Source: DSNY01 sp040752195 (GTDB taxonomy: Bacteria > Pseudomonadota > Gammaproteobacteria > Burkholderiales > Burkholderiaceae_F). From it: a stretch of DNA of 64,000 bases. Below, in pieces: positions 46,063 to 55,563 of the stretch. Below the pieces are notes generated by a model. That model was not told the DNA's origin and made no database searches. It was given only the letters and a program-made list of their open reading frames with translations. Every line of letters begins with the position of its first letter. Within the stretch, counting starts at the first letter, position 1. Where the stretch lies: contig JBFMFC010000006.1 in assembly GCA_040752195.1 (NCBI GenBank), positions 1 through 64,000 of the forward strand, read 5' to 3'. The position numbers and the translations under genes are program-made.

Positions 46063-46803
46063 ATGGAGCGGCGCGCGCACAGCGGCGCGGGCCCGGCGAC
46101 CGAGCCGGCGCGCGAGCCGCTGGTCGAGATCCGCGGCGTGGCCAAGTCGTACCTGCGCGGCGAGCAGATCGTCGCCGTGCTCAACGGCATCGACCTCGTG
46201 ATCCGCCGCGGCGACTTCGTCGCGCTGATGGGGCCTTCGGGTTCGGGCAAGAGCACGCTGCTGAACCTGATCGCCGGGATCGACAAGCCCGACGAGGGCG
46301 CGATCCTCGTCGCCGGCGAAGACATCACGCAACTGAACGAGAGCGAGCTCGCCGCCTGGCGCGCGACGAGCGTCGGTTTCGTGTTCCAGTTCTACAACCT
46401 GATGCCGGTGCTCACGGCGTACGAGAACGTCGAGTTGCCGCTGCTGCTGACGAGTCTGTCGCGGCGCGAGCGCAGGCAGCGCGTGGAGATGACGCTCGAG
46501 CTCGTGGGGCTGGCGGACCGGATGGACCACCGGCCGAACGAGCTGTCGGGCGGCCAGCAGCAGCGCGTGGCGATCGCGCGCGCGATCGTCAGCGACCCGC
46601 TGCTCGTCATTGCCGACGAGCCGACCGGCGACCTGGACCGCGGTTCGGCCGCGGAGATCCTGAAGCTGCTCGACCGGCTGAACGTCGAACTCGGCAAGAC
46701 GATCGTGATGGTCACGCACGACCCGCGCGCGGCCGGCGCCGCGCATCACCTGATCTATCTCGACAAGGGACAGCTCACCGACACCTCGCCGTTCGCGCCT
46801 TGA
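46063..46803 (+). CDS. MacB/LolD-type ABC ATPase
   Basis: A 246-residue ATPase with Walker A GPSGSGKST, Q-loop FQFYNLMPVLTAYENVELPL typical of the LolD/MacB group, signature LSGGQQQRVAIARA and Walker B LLVIADEPTGDLD. It begins 2 bases after the adaptor gene and should drive the two FtsX-like permeases that follow. Confidence 0.94.
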   Translation: MERRAHSGAGPATEPAREPLVEIRGVAKSYLRGEQIVAVLNGIDLVIRRGDFVALMGPSGSGKSTLLNLIAGIDKPDEGAILVAGEDITQLNESELAAWRATSVGFVFQFYNLMPVLTAYENVELPLLLTSLSRRERRQRVEMTLELVGLADRMDHRPNELSGGQQQRVAIARAIVSDPLLVIADEPTGDLDRGSAAEILKLLDRLNVELGKTIVMVTHDPRAAGAAHHLIYLDKGQLTDTSPFAP

Positions 46804-46821
46804 CGCGGACGGCACCGCGCG

Positions 46822-47982
46822 ATGTTCTTTCTGAAACTCGTCCTGCGCAACGCTTTCCGCGCCAGGCTGCGCACGGCGCTCACCGTGCTCGGGCTGGTCA
46901 TCGCGCTGGTCGCGTTCGGGCTGCTCCAGACGGTCGTGCGCTCGTGGTACGCGGGTGCGGAGGCGGCGTCGGGCACGCGGCTCGTGACGCGCAACGCGAT
47001 CTCGCTCGTGTTCCCGCTGCCGATCTACTACCGCGAGCGGATCCGTTCGATCGAAGGGGTGCGCGGCGTGGCGGTGTCGAACTGGTTTGGCGGGATCTGG
47101 CGCGACGAGCGCAGCTTCTTCGCGCAGTTCGCGGTCGACTCGGCGAACTTCTTCGCGATGTACCCGGAGTTCCGCTTCGAGCCCGGCGAGTGGCAGGCGT
47201 ACCTGCGCGACCGGCGCGGTGCCGCGATCGGCCGCCAGCTCGCGGAGCTGTACGGTTTCAAGGTGGGCGACCGGCTGCCGATCCGCGGGACGATCTACCC
47301 GGGCAACTGGGAGTTCACGGTGCGCGCGATCTACGACGGGCGCGACGAGACGACGATCACGCGCCAGATGTACTTCCACTACGAGTATCTGAACGAGTTC
47401 GTCAGGCAGCGGCTGCCGCGCGGCGCCGACCGCGTCGGCGTGTTCATCGTCGAGATCGACGACGCGGGCCGCGCCGCCGAGATCGCGCGCGCGATCGACG
47501 CCGAGTTCGCCAACTCGCTCGCCGAGACGCTGACCGAGACCGAAAAGGCGTTCCAGCTCTCGTTCGTCGCGATGGTCGAGACGATCATCCAGGTGATCTC
47601 GGGCGTGAGCTTCGTCGTGATCCTGATCATCCTGGCGGTCGCCGCCAACACGATGGCGATGACCGCGCGCGAGCGGCTCGCCGAGTACGCGACGCTGAAG
47701 GCGCTCGGCTTCGGCCCCGCGTTCGTCGCGCGGCTGATCCTCGCCGAGAGCGTGGCGATCGCGCTCGCGGGCGGGCTGATCGCGCTGGCCGTCACACCGG
47801 CCGTCGCTGCCGGTTTTTTCGAGTCGGTCGGCAGGAGCGTGTTCGCGCGCTTCGAGGTGCAGCCGGTCACGTTCGCCTGGCAGATCGCCGCCGCGCTCGC
47901 GGTCGGCATGCTCGCTGCGCTGGTGCCGATGCTGCGTGCGGCGAACGTGAGGATCGTCGACGGACTGCGGCACGTCGGCTGA
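46822..47982 (+). CDS. FtsX-like ABC permease (first)
   Basis: A 386-residue MacB/FtsX-superfamily permease. An N-terminal helix (LRTALTVLGLVIALVAFGLL) is followed by a large periplasmic domain (about 45-265) and three C-terminal helices with the motif MTARERLAEYATLKALGF. These proteins work by mechanotransmission rather than by channelling substrate. Confidence 0.93.
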   Translation: MFFLKLVLRNAFRARLRTALTVLGLVIALVAFGLLQTVVRSWYAGAEAASGTRLVTRNAISLVFPLPIYYRERIRSIEGVRGVAVSNWFGGIWRDERSFFAQFAVDSANFFAMYPEFRFEPGEWQAYLRDRRGAAIGRQLAELYGFKVGDRLPIRGTIYPGNWEFTVRAIYDGRDETTITRQMYFHYEYLNEFVRQRLPRGADRVGVFIVEIDDAGRAAEIARAIDAEFANSLAETLTETEKAFQLSFVAMVETIIQVISGVSFVVILIILAVAANTMAMTARERLAEYATLKALGFGPAFVARLILAESVAIALAGGLIALAVTPAVAAGFFESVGRSVFARFEVQPVTFAWQIAAALAVGMLAALVPMLRAANVRIVDGLRHVG

Positions 47983-47994
47983 CGGAACGGGCAG

Positions 47995-49164
47995 ATGCGG
48001 CTGCCGCTGAGCTATGTCGCGCGCAACCTGTGGGTGCGGCGGCTGACGACCGTGCTGACCGCCGGCGGCATGGCGCTGGTCGTCTTCGTGTTCGCCGCGG
48101 TGCTGATGCTCGACGCGGGGCTGAAGGCCACGCTGGTGGCGACCGGGTCGGACGCCAACGTGCTGTTCATCCGCAAGGGCGCGGAGACGGAGATCCAGAG
48201 CGGCATCGCACGCGAACAGGCCGCGCTGATCGAGACGCTGCCGCAGATCGCGCGCGACGCGCAGGGCCGCCCGCTGGTGTCGAAGGAGGTCGTCGTGCTG
48301 AACTCGCTGACCAAGATCGACACGGGGCTGCGCAGCAATGTGCCGGTCCGCGGCGTGCCGCCGGTCGGGCTCGCGCTGCGGCCGCAGGTGAGGCTCGTCG
48401 CCGGCCGCATGTTCCGGCCCGGGTCGAACGAGATCGTCGTGGGGGCCGCGGTTGCGCGACAGTTCGCAGGCGTGGAGATCGGCCGCGCGCTCGCGTTCGC
48501 GCAGCGGCAGTGGACGGTGGTCGGCGTGTTCGACGCCGGCCGCACGGCGTTCGACTCCGAGATCTGGGGCGACTCGGAGCAGCTTCTGCAGGCGTTCCGC
48601 CGCTTCGGCGGTTTTTCTTCGGTGGTCGCGCAGCTCGCGTCGCCCGGCGCATTTGACGCGCTGCGCGAGGCGGTCGACGCCGACCGGCGACTCACCGTCG
48701 AGGTCAAGCGCGAGAAGAAGTTCTACGAGGACCAGTCGCGCGCGCTGTCGAACTTCATCAGCTACCTGGGCGTGACGCTGTCGGTGATCTTCTCGCTCGG
48801 CGCGATCATCGGCGCGGCGATCACGATGTACGCGGCGGTCGCCACGCGCACCGGCGAGATCGGCACGCTGCGCGCGCTCGGCTTCCGCCGCCGCTCGATC
48901 CTGGCGGCTTTCCTGCTCGAGTCGCTGCTGCTGGCGGCGGCCGGCGGCGTCGCGGGGCTCGCCGCCGCGACCTTCCTGCAGACGATCACGATCTCGACGA
49001 CCAACTTCCAGTCGTTCTCCGAGCTGGCGTTCTCCTTCGCGCTGACGCCGCGCATCGTGTTCGAGAGCCTGCTCTTTGCGTTGGCGATGGGGCTTGTCGG
49101 CGGCGTGCTGCCTGCGGTCAGGGCGAGCCGTATGAAGATCGTCGATGCGCTGCGCGCCGACTGA
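47995..49164 (+). CDS. FtsX-like ABC permease (second)
   Basis: A 389-residue permease with the same architecture: first helix TTVLTAGGMALVVFVFAAVL, periplasmic domain, then three helices with VATRTGEIGTLRALGFRRRS. It lies 12 bases after the first permease, so the exporter probably uses a heterodimer, unlike the MacB homodimer. The operon ends here. Confidence 0.93.
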   Translation: MRLPLSYVARNLWVRRLTTVLTAGGMALVVFVFAAVLMLDAGLKATLVATGSDANVLFIRKGAETEIQSGIAREQAALIETLPQIARDAQGRPLVSKEVVVLNSLTKIDTGLRSNVPVRGVPPVGLALRPQVRLVAGRMFRPGSNEIVVGAAVARQFAGVEIGRALAFAQRQWTVVGVFDAGRTAFDSEIWGDSEQLLQAFRRFGGFSSVVAQLASPGAFDALREAVDADRRLTVEVKREKKFYEDQSRALSNFISYLGVTLSVIFSLGAIIGAAITMYAAVATRTGEIGTLRALGFRRRSILAAFLLESLLLAAAGGVAGLAAATFLQTITISTTNFQSFSELAFSFALTPRIVFESLLFALAMGLVGGVLPAVRASRMKIVDALRAD

Positions 49165-49355
49165 TCGATCCTGCGCCGGCTCGCCGGCGTCGCACCGGCG
49201 GAAAGACACGCTGGCGGCCGCGCGCCTGCGCCGGGTATCGGCCTGCGCTACCGCGCGTCGCGGCGTGTGCCACGGTGCTGTCGGCCGTTGAAGCGACGCG
49301 CGACCGCGCCGAGCATCCGTCGCACGGGCATGTGCCCGGGCTTCAGGAGGAAACG

Positions 49356-49820
49356 ATGGAATCGCGAATCGCTTCGACCGCGCTGCGCGCAGGCGTTGCG
49401 CTGATCGCGGCGGCAGCCGCCGGTTGCGTGGTCGTTCCGGTCAATCCCGATGGAAGCGTGTATCAGGGTCCGGTCGCCGCGTACCCGGCGGTGGCCGTGC
49501 CGACGGCGCCCACGAGTCTCACGCTGCCGGTGCGGCTGTATCCGACCAACGAGCTGGCCGCGGCCACGGGGATCATCAGCGGCACCGTGGTCAACTACCT
49601 GAACGGCAAGGGTACGTTCACGCTCACCGTCGGCGGCGAAACGATGTCGGGCGAGGCCACGCGCAGCGGCGGCGCGGCGAGCCGGCAGGGTGTCGCCAAC
49701 GCGTACGGCGCGCGCGGCACCTATGCCAATTGCCAGTACACGATGAACACCAACGTGCAGGGCACGGGCCGCTGCACCTTTTCCAACGGTGCGACTTACC
49801 AGTTGCACATCGGCGGCTGA
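49356..49820 (+). CDS. Small lipoprotein of unknown function
   Basis: A 154-residue protein with a signal peptide and lipobox (ALIAAAAAGC), then a beta-rich, Gly/Thr-rich domain with three more cysteines or so near YANCQYTMNTNVQGTGRCTF. AGGAGG precedes the ATG at 49356. It would be lipid-anchored in the envelope. I do not recognise a characterised family. Confidence 0.75.
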   Translation: MESRIASTALRAGVALIAAAAAGCVVVPVNPDGSVYQGPVAAYPAVAVPTAPTSLTLPVRLYPTNELAAATGIISGTVVNYLNGKGTFTLTVGGETMSGEATRSGGAASRQGVANAYGARGTYANCQYTMNTNVQGTGRCTFSNGATYQLHIGG

Positions 49821-49892
49821 TCGCCCGCGTGGCAGCCGCTATGCTTGCGAGCCGCTAGAACCGACGCCAACAACGATTTCGAGGAGGCAAGC

Positions 49893-50861
49893 ATGAAACG
49901 TCGCGAGTTTTCGCTCGCCGCGCTGGGCGCGGCCGGCGCGCTGCAGTTGCCGCTGCTCCGCGTGGCACACGCGCAGCCGCTCGGCACGCTGAAAATGATG
50001 ATTCCGGCCAACCCGGGCGGCGGCTGGGATCAGACCGGCCGCGCGCTCGCCGCCGCGATGCAGGCGGCGAAGGTCGTGCGGTCGGTCCAGTTCGAGAACA
50101 AGGGCGGCGCGGCGGGGACGATCGGGCTCGCGCAGTTCGTCAACGGTTCGAGAGGCGACCCGAACGCGGTGCTGATCGGCGGCATGGTGATGGTCGGCGG
50201 CATCATTCTGAACAAGTCGCCGGTCGATCTGTCGATGGTCACGCCGATCGCGCGGCTGACCAGCGAGTACGAGGTGATCGTCGTTCCCGCCGCTTCGCCG
50301 CACAAGTCGATGGCCGACCTGCTCAAGGCGTTCAAGGCCGATCCCGGCAAGATCTCGTGGGGCGGCGGCTCGGCGGGAGGGACCGACCACATCCTGGTCG
50401 GCATGATCGCGAGAGCGGTCGGTGCCGATCCGGCGAAGATCAACTACGTGCCGTTCAAGGGCGGCGGCGAAGCGATCGCGGCGATCGTCGGCGGCCACGT
50501 TTCGGCCGGCGTGTCGGGGCTCGGCGAGTTCGCCGAGCACATCAAGGCCGGCCGCATGCGAGCGCTCGCGGTGTCGTCGCCCGAACGGCTCGACGGCATC
50601 CCGACGCTGAAGGAGCAGGGTATCGATGTCGTGCTCGGCAACTGGCGCGGCATCTTCGCGGCGCCGGGCATCGCGCCGGCGCAACGCGACGCGCTGATCG
50701 CCGCGGTGCGCGCGGCGACCGAGTCGGCCGCGTGGAAGGAGACGCTCGCGCGGCTCGGCTGGGACGCGTGGTTCCTCGCCGGCGATGACTTCAAGAAGTT
50801 CCTCGACGAGGACATCAAGCGCATCGGCGCGATCATCGATTCGCTCGGCCTGAAGAAGTAG
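49893..50861 (+). CDS. tctC: TctC/Bug-family periplasmic binding protein
   Basis: A 322-residue binding protein with a twin-arginine-like leader (MKRREFSLAALGAAGALQLP), then IPANPGGGWDQTGRALAAAM, the family's ligand loop, and GGGSAGGTDHILVGMIARAV. It captures a tricarboxylate or other carboxylate for the TctAB permease encoded next. GAGGAGG precedes the ATG. It heads a tctC-tctB-tctA operon. Confidence 0.93.
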   Translation: MKRREFSLAALGAAGALQLPLLRVAHAQPLGTLKMMIPANPGGGWDQTGRALAAAMQAAKVVRSVQFENKGGAAGTIGLAQFVNGSRGDPNAVLIGGMVMVGGIILNKSPVDLSMVTPIARLTSEYEVIVVPAASPHKSMADLLKAFKADPGKISWGGGSAGGTDHILVGMIARAVGADPAKINYVPFKGGGEAIAAIVGGHVSAGVSGLGEFAEHIKAGRMRALAVSSPERLDGIPTLKEQGIDVVLGNWRGIFAAPGIAPAQRDALIAAVRAATESAAWKETLARLGWDAWFLAGDDFKKFLDEDIKRIGAIIDSLGLKK

Positions 50862-50865
50862 CGCG

Positions 50866-51378
50866 ATGCCGCCCGCACCTCGCCGGGCGCGCGCCGAGCT
50901 CGCGCTCTCGTTCGGCGTGCTCGCGCTCGGCATCGCCGCGGCGGTCGTCGCGTGGCGGCTGCCCGAGGCGGGCGGCTACGCGCGCATCGGCCCGAACTTC
51001 GTTCCCAAGCTCGTCGCGGGCGGGCTGATCCTGCTCGGCGTGTGGCTGCTCGCCGAATGTTTTACGGGCGGCTGGCGTTCGCCGGTGCCGGACGACGCCG
51101 CCGCGCGCGGCGAACACCCGTTCGTGCCGCGGGCGTTCGGCTGGGTCAGCGCGGGACTGTTCGCGCAGATGGCGCTGATCAACACGGCCGGGTTCGTGCT
51201 CGCGGCGGCAGTGCTTTTCGCGTGCGTGGCGCGCGGCTTCGGCAGCACGCGCTGGTTGCGCGATCTGCTGGCCGGGCTCGCGATGGGGATCGCCGTGTTC
51301 GCGTTCTTCGTTCACTTCCTCAACGTCAATCTGCCGGCGGGCTGGCTCAAGCCGTTGCTCGGCGCTGCGGGCACGTGA
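50866..51378 (+). CDS. tctB: TctB-family small permease subunit
   Basis: A 170-residue protein with four predicted helices: LSFGVLALGIAAAVVAWRLP, LVAGGLILLGVWLLAECF, INTAGFVLAAAVLFACVARG and a last helix. It starts 5 bases after tctC and overlaps tctA by 4 bases (GTGA). Confidence 0.9.
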   Translation: MPPAPRRARAELALSFGVLALGIAAAVVAWRLPEAGGYARIGPNFVPKLVAGGLILLGVWLLAECFTGGWRSPVPDDAAARGEHPFVPRAFGWVSAGLFAQMALINTAGFVLAAAVLFACVARGFGSTRWLRDLLAGLAMGIAVFAFFVHFLNVNLPAGWLKPLLGAAGT

Positions 51379-52895
51379 GCGAGACCTTCAGCGCGCTGGT
51401 CGCGGGATTCGGCGTCGCGCTTGCGCCGATCAACCTGCTGTGGGGGCTCGTCGGCGTGACGCTCGGCACGGCGGTCGGCGTATTGCCCGGCGTGGGCCCC
51501 GCGCTGACGGTCGCGATGCTGCTGCCGTTGACGGTCAAGCTCGACCCGACCGGCGCGCTGATCATGTTCGCCGGGATCTACTACGGCGCGATGTACGGCG
51601 GGTCGACGACGACGATCCTGCTGAACACGCCGGGCGAGTCGGCGTCGATCGCCACGGCGCTGGAGGGCAATCGCATGGCCAAGCGCGGCCGCGCCGGGCC
51701 CGCGCTCGCCACCAGCGCGATCGGCTCGTTCGTCGCCGGGTCGATCGCAACGTTGCTGCTCACGCTGCTGGCCCCGGTGGTGGTCGAGATCGCGCTGCGG
51801 TTCGGCCCCGCCGAATACTTCGCGCTGATGGTGTTCGCGTTCGTCACGGTGGCGGCGGTGCTCGGCGCATCGACCGTGCGCGGGCTCGTGTCGCTTTTCG
51901 TCGGGCTGCTGCTCGGGCTGGTCGGCATCGACGAGCAGACCGGGCAGATGCGCTTCGCTTTCGGCGTTCCGGAGCTGCTCGACGGCATCGACGTCGTCGT
52001 GCTCGCAGTCGGTCTGTTCGCGGTCGGAGAGGCGCTGTATGTCGCCGCCTACCAGAGCCGCGTGCGCGAAGAGATGGAGAAGATGTCGGGGTCGCTATGG
52101 ATGTCGCGCGACGACTGGCGCCGTTCGTGGCCGGCGTGGCTGCGCGCGACGGCGATCGGCTTTCCGTTCGGAACGATTCCGGCGGGCGGCGCGGAGATCC
52201 CGACTTTCCTTTCCTACGCGACCGAGAAGAAGCTCAGCAAGCATCCCGAGGAGTTCGGCAACGGCGCAATCGAGGGCGTGGCGGGACCGGAAGCCGCGAA
52301 CAACGCGGCTGCCACCGGCGTGCTGGTGCCGCTGCTGACCCTGGGCATTCCGACCTCGGCGACCGCGGCGATCCTGCTCGCGGCGTTTCAGAACTACGGG
52401 CTGCAGCCCGGGCCGCTGCTGTTCCAGACGCAGGGCGCGCTCGTCTGGGGACTGATCGCCAGCCTGTACGTCGGCAACGTGCTGCTGCTGGTGCTGAACC
52501 TGCCGCTGATCGGGCTGTGGGTGAAGGTGCTGCAGATTCCGAAGCCGTTGCTGTATGGCGGCATCCTGGTGTTCGCCACGCTGGGCGCCTACAGCCTGCA
52601 TCAGTCGGTCGTCGATCTGGCGACGCTGTACGTTTTCGGCGTGCTCGGCTTCGTGATGCGGCGCTGGGGCTTCCCGGTCGCGCCGGCGGTGATCGGGCTG
52701 ATCCTCGGTCCGTTGGCCGAATCGCAGTTCCGCCGCGCGCTGGCGATCAGCCAGGGCGACCCGTCGGTGTTCTTCACGCATCCGATCTCGGCGGCGCTGC
52801 TCGCGCTGACCGCGCTGTTGGTGCTGGTGCCGTGGCTCGTCAAGGTGCAGCGCGAGTGGCGCGCGCGGCGCTCGCCCGCGCCCGCGCGCCGCTGA
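51375..52895 (+). CDS. tctA: TctA-family large permease subunit
   Basis: A 506-residue polytopic permease. The hallmark motifs are TAVGVLPGVGPALTVAMLLP, YYGAMYGGSTTTILLNTPGE and, in the second repeat, GAIEGVAGPEAANNAAATG and LLTLGIPTSATAAILLAAF. It imports the carboxylate using an ion gradient. The GTG start overlaps the tctB stop. Confidence 0.95.
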   Translation: MSETFSALVAGFGVALAPINLLWGLVGVTLGTAVGVLPGVGPALTVAMLLPLTVKLDPTGALIMFAGIYYGAMYGGSTTTILLNTPGESASIATALEGNRMAKRGRAGPALATSAIGSFVAGSIATLLLTLLAPVVVEIALRFGPAEYFALMVFAFVTVAAVLGASTVRGLVSLFVGLLLGLVGIDEQTGQMRFAFGVPELLDGIDVVVLAVGLFAVGEALYVAAYQSRVREEMEKMSGSLWMSRDDWRRSWPAWLRATAIGFPFGTIPAGGAEIPTFLSYATEKKLSKHPEEFGNGAIEGVAGPEAANNAAATGVLVPLLTLGIPTSATAAILLAAFQNYGLQPGPLLFQTQGALVWGLIASLYVGNVLLLVLNLPLIGLWVKVLQIPKPLLYGGILVFATLGAYSLHQSVVDLATLYVFGVLGFVMRRWGFPVAPAVIGLILGPLAESQFRRALAISQGDPSVFFTHPISAALLALTALLVLVPWLVKVQREWRARRSPAPARR

Positions 52896-53009
52896 GCCGC
52901 TTCATCGGCGCGCTCGCCGCCGATTCTTCGGCTTCGCGCCGCCGACCTCGCCGCTAGAATCCGCTGCAACGTCGTCCGCCGGGCCTTGCCGGCGTTCATT
53001 GGGTCCGCC

Positions 53010-53900
53010 GTGAAGCTCGCTGCCCGTCTGGTCACCATCACCACGCTCGCAGCCGTTGGCGCGACCGGCTGCGCGTCGCTCGACGGCTGGCAACGCAAGG
53101 CGATCTTCCAGCACACGTCGTCCGAGCGCTTCGCGCATATCGCGGCGCCGGACGCTGCCGAAACCTACGATCTGCCGCTCGCCAACGGCGACAAGGTGCA
53201 CGCGTGGTATCTGCGCGCCGGCGCGGACGACGCGCCGACCGTGCTGTTCCTGCACGGCGCGCGCCGCAACCTGAACGGCAGCGCCTCCCGCATCACGCAC
53301 TGGCAGTCGCTCGGCTTCAACGTGCTGGCGATCGACTACCGCGGCTTCGGCCGCTCCACACCGATCCTGCCGAGCGAGGCGAGCGCGATCGAGGATACGA
53401 GGCGCGCGTACGAGGAGCTGAAGCGGCGCGAGCCCGACCCCGCCAAGCGCTTCGTTTACGGCTACAGCCTCGGCGGCGCGCTCGCGATCGAACTGGCCGC
53501 GCGCGAGGACGAGATCGCCGGCGTCGTGATCGAGTCGTCTTTCACCAGTATCCCCGACCTGGTGCGCACGACGCGGTGGGGCTGGCTGCCCTTCGTGCGC
53601 CTGCTGGTGACGCAGGATTTCGACTCGCTCGGGCGGATCGCGCGCGTCAACGAGCCGCTGCTCCTGCTGCACGGCACCGCCGACGGCGTCGTGCCGCACG
53701 CGATGGCCGATCGGTTGTACGCGGCCGCGGTCGGCGTTGCCCCCGAGTACAAGCGCGTCGTCAAGATCGAGGGCGCCGGTCACCGAGGCGTGATCGGCAT
53801 CGGCGGTGAGCGCTACGACCGTGCGGTGCGCGAGTTCGCCGCGCGGGCGAGCCGCGCGGCGGCTGCATCCCTGTCTGCATCGGCGGCCGTCGTTCATTGA
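53010..53900 (+). CDS. Alpha/beta-hydrolase lipoprotein
   Basis: A 296-residue protein with a lipoprotein signal (VKLAARLVTITTLAAVGATG then C). The hydrolase fold shows VLFLHGARRN, the nucleophile elbow GYSLGGALA, the acid in HGTADGVVP and the histidine in GAGHRG. It resembles BEM46/YsgG-type hydrolases; the substrate is unknown. I chose the GTG at 53010, which gives a clean signal peptide; a TTG at 52986 is possible. A TAGAAT box at 52956-52961 may be its -10. Its stop overlaps the next start (TTGA). Confidence 0.85.
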   Translation: MKLAARLVTITTLAAVGATGCASLDGWQRKAIFQHTSSERFAHIAAPDAAETYDLPLANGDKVHAWYLRAGADDAPTVLFLHGARRNLNGSASRITHWQSLGFNVLAIDYRGFGRSTPILPSEASAIEDTRRAYEELKRREPDPAKRFVYGYSLGGALAIELAAREDEIAGVVIESSFTSIPDLVRTTRWGWLPFVRLLVTQDFDSLGRIARVNEPLLLLHGTADGVVPHAMADRLYAAAVGVAPEYKRVVKIEGAGHRGVIGIGGERYDRAVREFAARASRAAAASLSASAAVVH

Positions 53901-54955
53901 GCGCGGAACTTCGCTTTTCATCCCTCGACTACGCGAAGACGCTCGCTGCGGCGCTGGCCGGGGCGGCCGTGGCCGTGTGGCTGCAACTGCCGCTGCCGTG
54001 GTTCACCGGCCCGCTGATCGCGGTCGCCGCGGCCAACACGCTCGGCGCGCGGCTGCCGAGCCCGCCGCACGCGCGCGACGGCGGGCAGTGGATCATCGGC
54101 ACCGCGCTCGGGCTCTACTTCACGCCCGAGGTCGTACGCGCGCTGCTCGAGCTCGCGCCCTGGGTCGGCCTGACGACGTTGGCGATGATCGCGCTCGGCC
54201 TCGGCGCCGCGTGGGTGCTGAAGCGCGCCACCGGCGAGAGCGGGACGACCAGCTTCTTCGCGATGGCGATCGGCGGCGCGAGCGAGATGGCGGCCCAGGC
54301 CGAGCGCTACGGCGGGCGCGTCGACCGCGTGGCCGCCGCGCACAGCCTGCGCATCGTGCTCGTCGCGCTGATCGTTCCGTTCGCGCTGCAGTGGGCGGGG
54401 GTGCAGGGGACGGATCCGTACCGGCCGGCCGCGCAGGACGTCGACCCGATCGGCCTCGTCGTGCTCGCCGCAGTCACCGGCGGCGGGGCGATCGCACTGT
54501 CGCGACTGCGCCTGCCCAACGTGTGGATGATCGGGCCGCTGCTGGTCGCCGGCGCGCTGAGCGTCGGCGGCTACGCGTTCTCGTCGATGCCGCGCGCGGT
54601 GGTCGACGGCGGTCAGCTTCTGATCGGTGTGGCGCTCGGAGCGCGCTTTTCGACCGAGTTCTTTCGCGCGGCGCCGCGCTATCTGGCGGCCGTCGCCTTG
54701 CTCACGCTCGGACTGCTGGGTGTGGCGGCGCTGTACGGGTGGTGGCTCGCGGGATACGCCGGGTTGCCGGCCGCCACCGCGATCCTGGCGACTACGCCGG
54801 GCGGAATCGGCGAGATGGCGATCACCGCAAAGGTGCTCGCACTCGGCGCGCCGATCGTCGCGGCGTTTCACAGCGTTCGCCTGGCCGTGCTCGTGCTGCT
54901 GATCGGCGGTCTGTTCCGCGTCGTGCGCCGGGTGGGCCGGCGGCTACTCCGATAA
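53897..54955 (+). CDS. AbrB-family (AbrB duplication) membrane protein
   Basis: A 352-residue polytopic protein made of two similar halves, each about five helices, with WFTGPLIAVAAANTLGARLP in the first and VWMIGPLLVAGALSVGGYAF in the second. This is the AbrB-duplication family, annotated in E. coli as a regulator of aidB but most likely a transporter. The TTG start overlaps the hydrolase stop (TTGA). Confidence 0.87.
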   Translation: MSAELRFSSLDYAKTLAAALAGAAVAVWLQLPLPWFTGPLIAVAAANTLGARLPSPPHARDGGQWIIGTALGLYFTPEVVRALLELAPWVGLTTLAMIALGLGAAWVLKRATGESGTTSFFAMAIGGASEMAAQAERYGGRVDRVAAAHSLRIVLVALIVPFALQWAGVQGTDPYRPAAQDVDPIGLVVLAAVTGGGAIALSRLRLPNVWMIGPLLVAGALSVGGYAFSSMPRAVVDGGQLLIGVALGARFSTEFFRAAPRYLAAVALLTLGLLGVAALYGWWLAGYAGLPAATAILATTPGGIGEMAITAKVLALGAPIVAAFHSVRLAVLVLLIGGLFRVVRRVGRRLLR

Positions 54956-55305
54956 AAGGCGCCTGCCCCGGTGGATTTCGGGGGCTTTCGACCGATGCGG
55001 CGGGTCTCGCCGGTAAGCGCTTCGGGCCGCGTCGGGTACCGCTTGCGCGCGGCGGATCGGCCGCGCTTGCCACTGGCTTTTTTGCAGGCTGTGGTGTACG
55101 TTGGCAGCGCAGTCGATTCTGCGCTGTGGTTTTACTTCGCAATCAGTGCTCGCCCGGTCCGTCCCACGCGCGGTTCGCCATCATCGGCGCCGCCTCCAGC
55201 CATTCTCCCGGTTCCGTCTGGCAGTCCCTGTCGCAGCAATGCCCACATCCGACGAGTCGCTTGCGCGCCGCGGGCGCATCCCGCGTTTTTTCGAGTGAGT
55301 TAGAC
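54956..55305. other. Leader/intergenic region before the cold-shock gene
   Basis: A 350-base stretch with no convincing gene. It holds a perfect inverted repeat CAGCGCAG (55105-55112) and CTGCGCTG (55119-55126) around TCGATT, followed by TGGTTTTACTT. The hairpin could end the preceding transcript or lie in a long 5' leader, which cold-shock genes often have. No clear promoter could be fixed. Confidence 0.5.
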
Positions 55306-55512
55306 ATGCCGACAGGCACCGTGAAGTGGTTCAACGAGACCAAGGGCTTCGGGTTCATCAAGCCGGACGACGGCGGCGCGGATCTGTTCGCGCACTACAG
55401 CGGCATCAAGGCCAAGGGCTTCCGCACGCTGAAGGAGAACCAGCGCGTCGAGTATCAGGTGCAGCAGGGCCAGAAGGGCCCGCAGGCCGTCGAGATCGTG
55501 CCGATCGGCTGA
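55306..55512 (+). CDS. Cold-shock domain protein (CspA family)
   Basis: A 68-residue single cold-shock domain. RNP1 is KGFGFI and RNP2 is DLFAHYSGI, preceded by MPTGTVKWFNETKG. These small RNA chaperones bind single-stranded nucleic acid and melt RNA structure. The gene is followed by a strong intrinsic terminator, so it is a monocistronic unit. Confidence 0.97.
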   Translation: MPTGTVKWFNETKGFGFIKPDDGGADLFAHYSGIKAKGFRTLKENQRVEYQVQQGQKGPQAVEIVPIG

Positions 55513-55533
55513 GCGCTGCCGGATTTCTCCAAC

Positions 55534-55560
55534 GCCGGTCTTCGGACCGGCTTTTTTTTT
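55534..55560 (+). terminator. Intrinsic terminator of the cold-shock gene
   Basis: GCCGGTC (55534-55540), loop TTCG (55541-55544), GACCGGC (55545-55551), then nine T (55552-55560). A 7-bp stem with a stable UUCG tetraloop and U-tract, 21 bases after the stop. Confidence 0.93.
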
Positions 55561-55563
55561 GGC

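Noticed and set aside
45859..49209. A minus-strand open frame of over 1,100 codons
   Set aside because: It is antisense to the exporter genes, whose protein families are clear. The frame is rich in Arg, His, Asp and Gln with no domain pattern, as expected opposite GC-rich genes.
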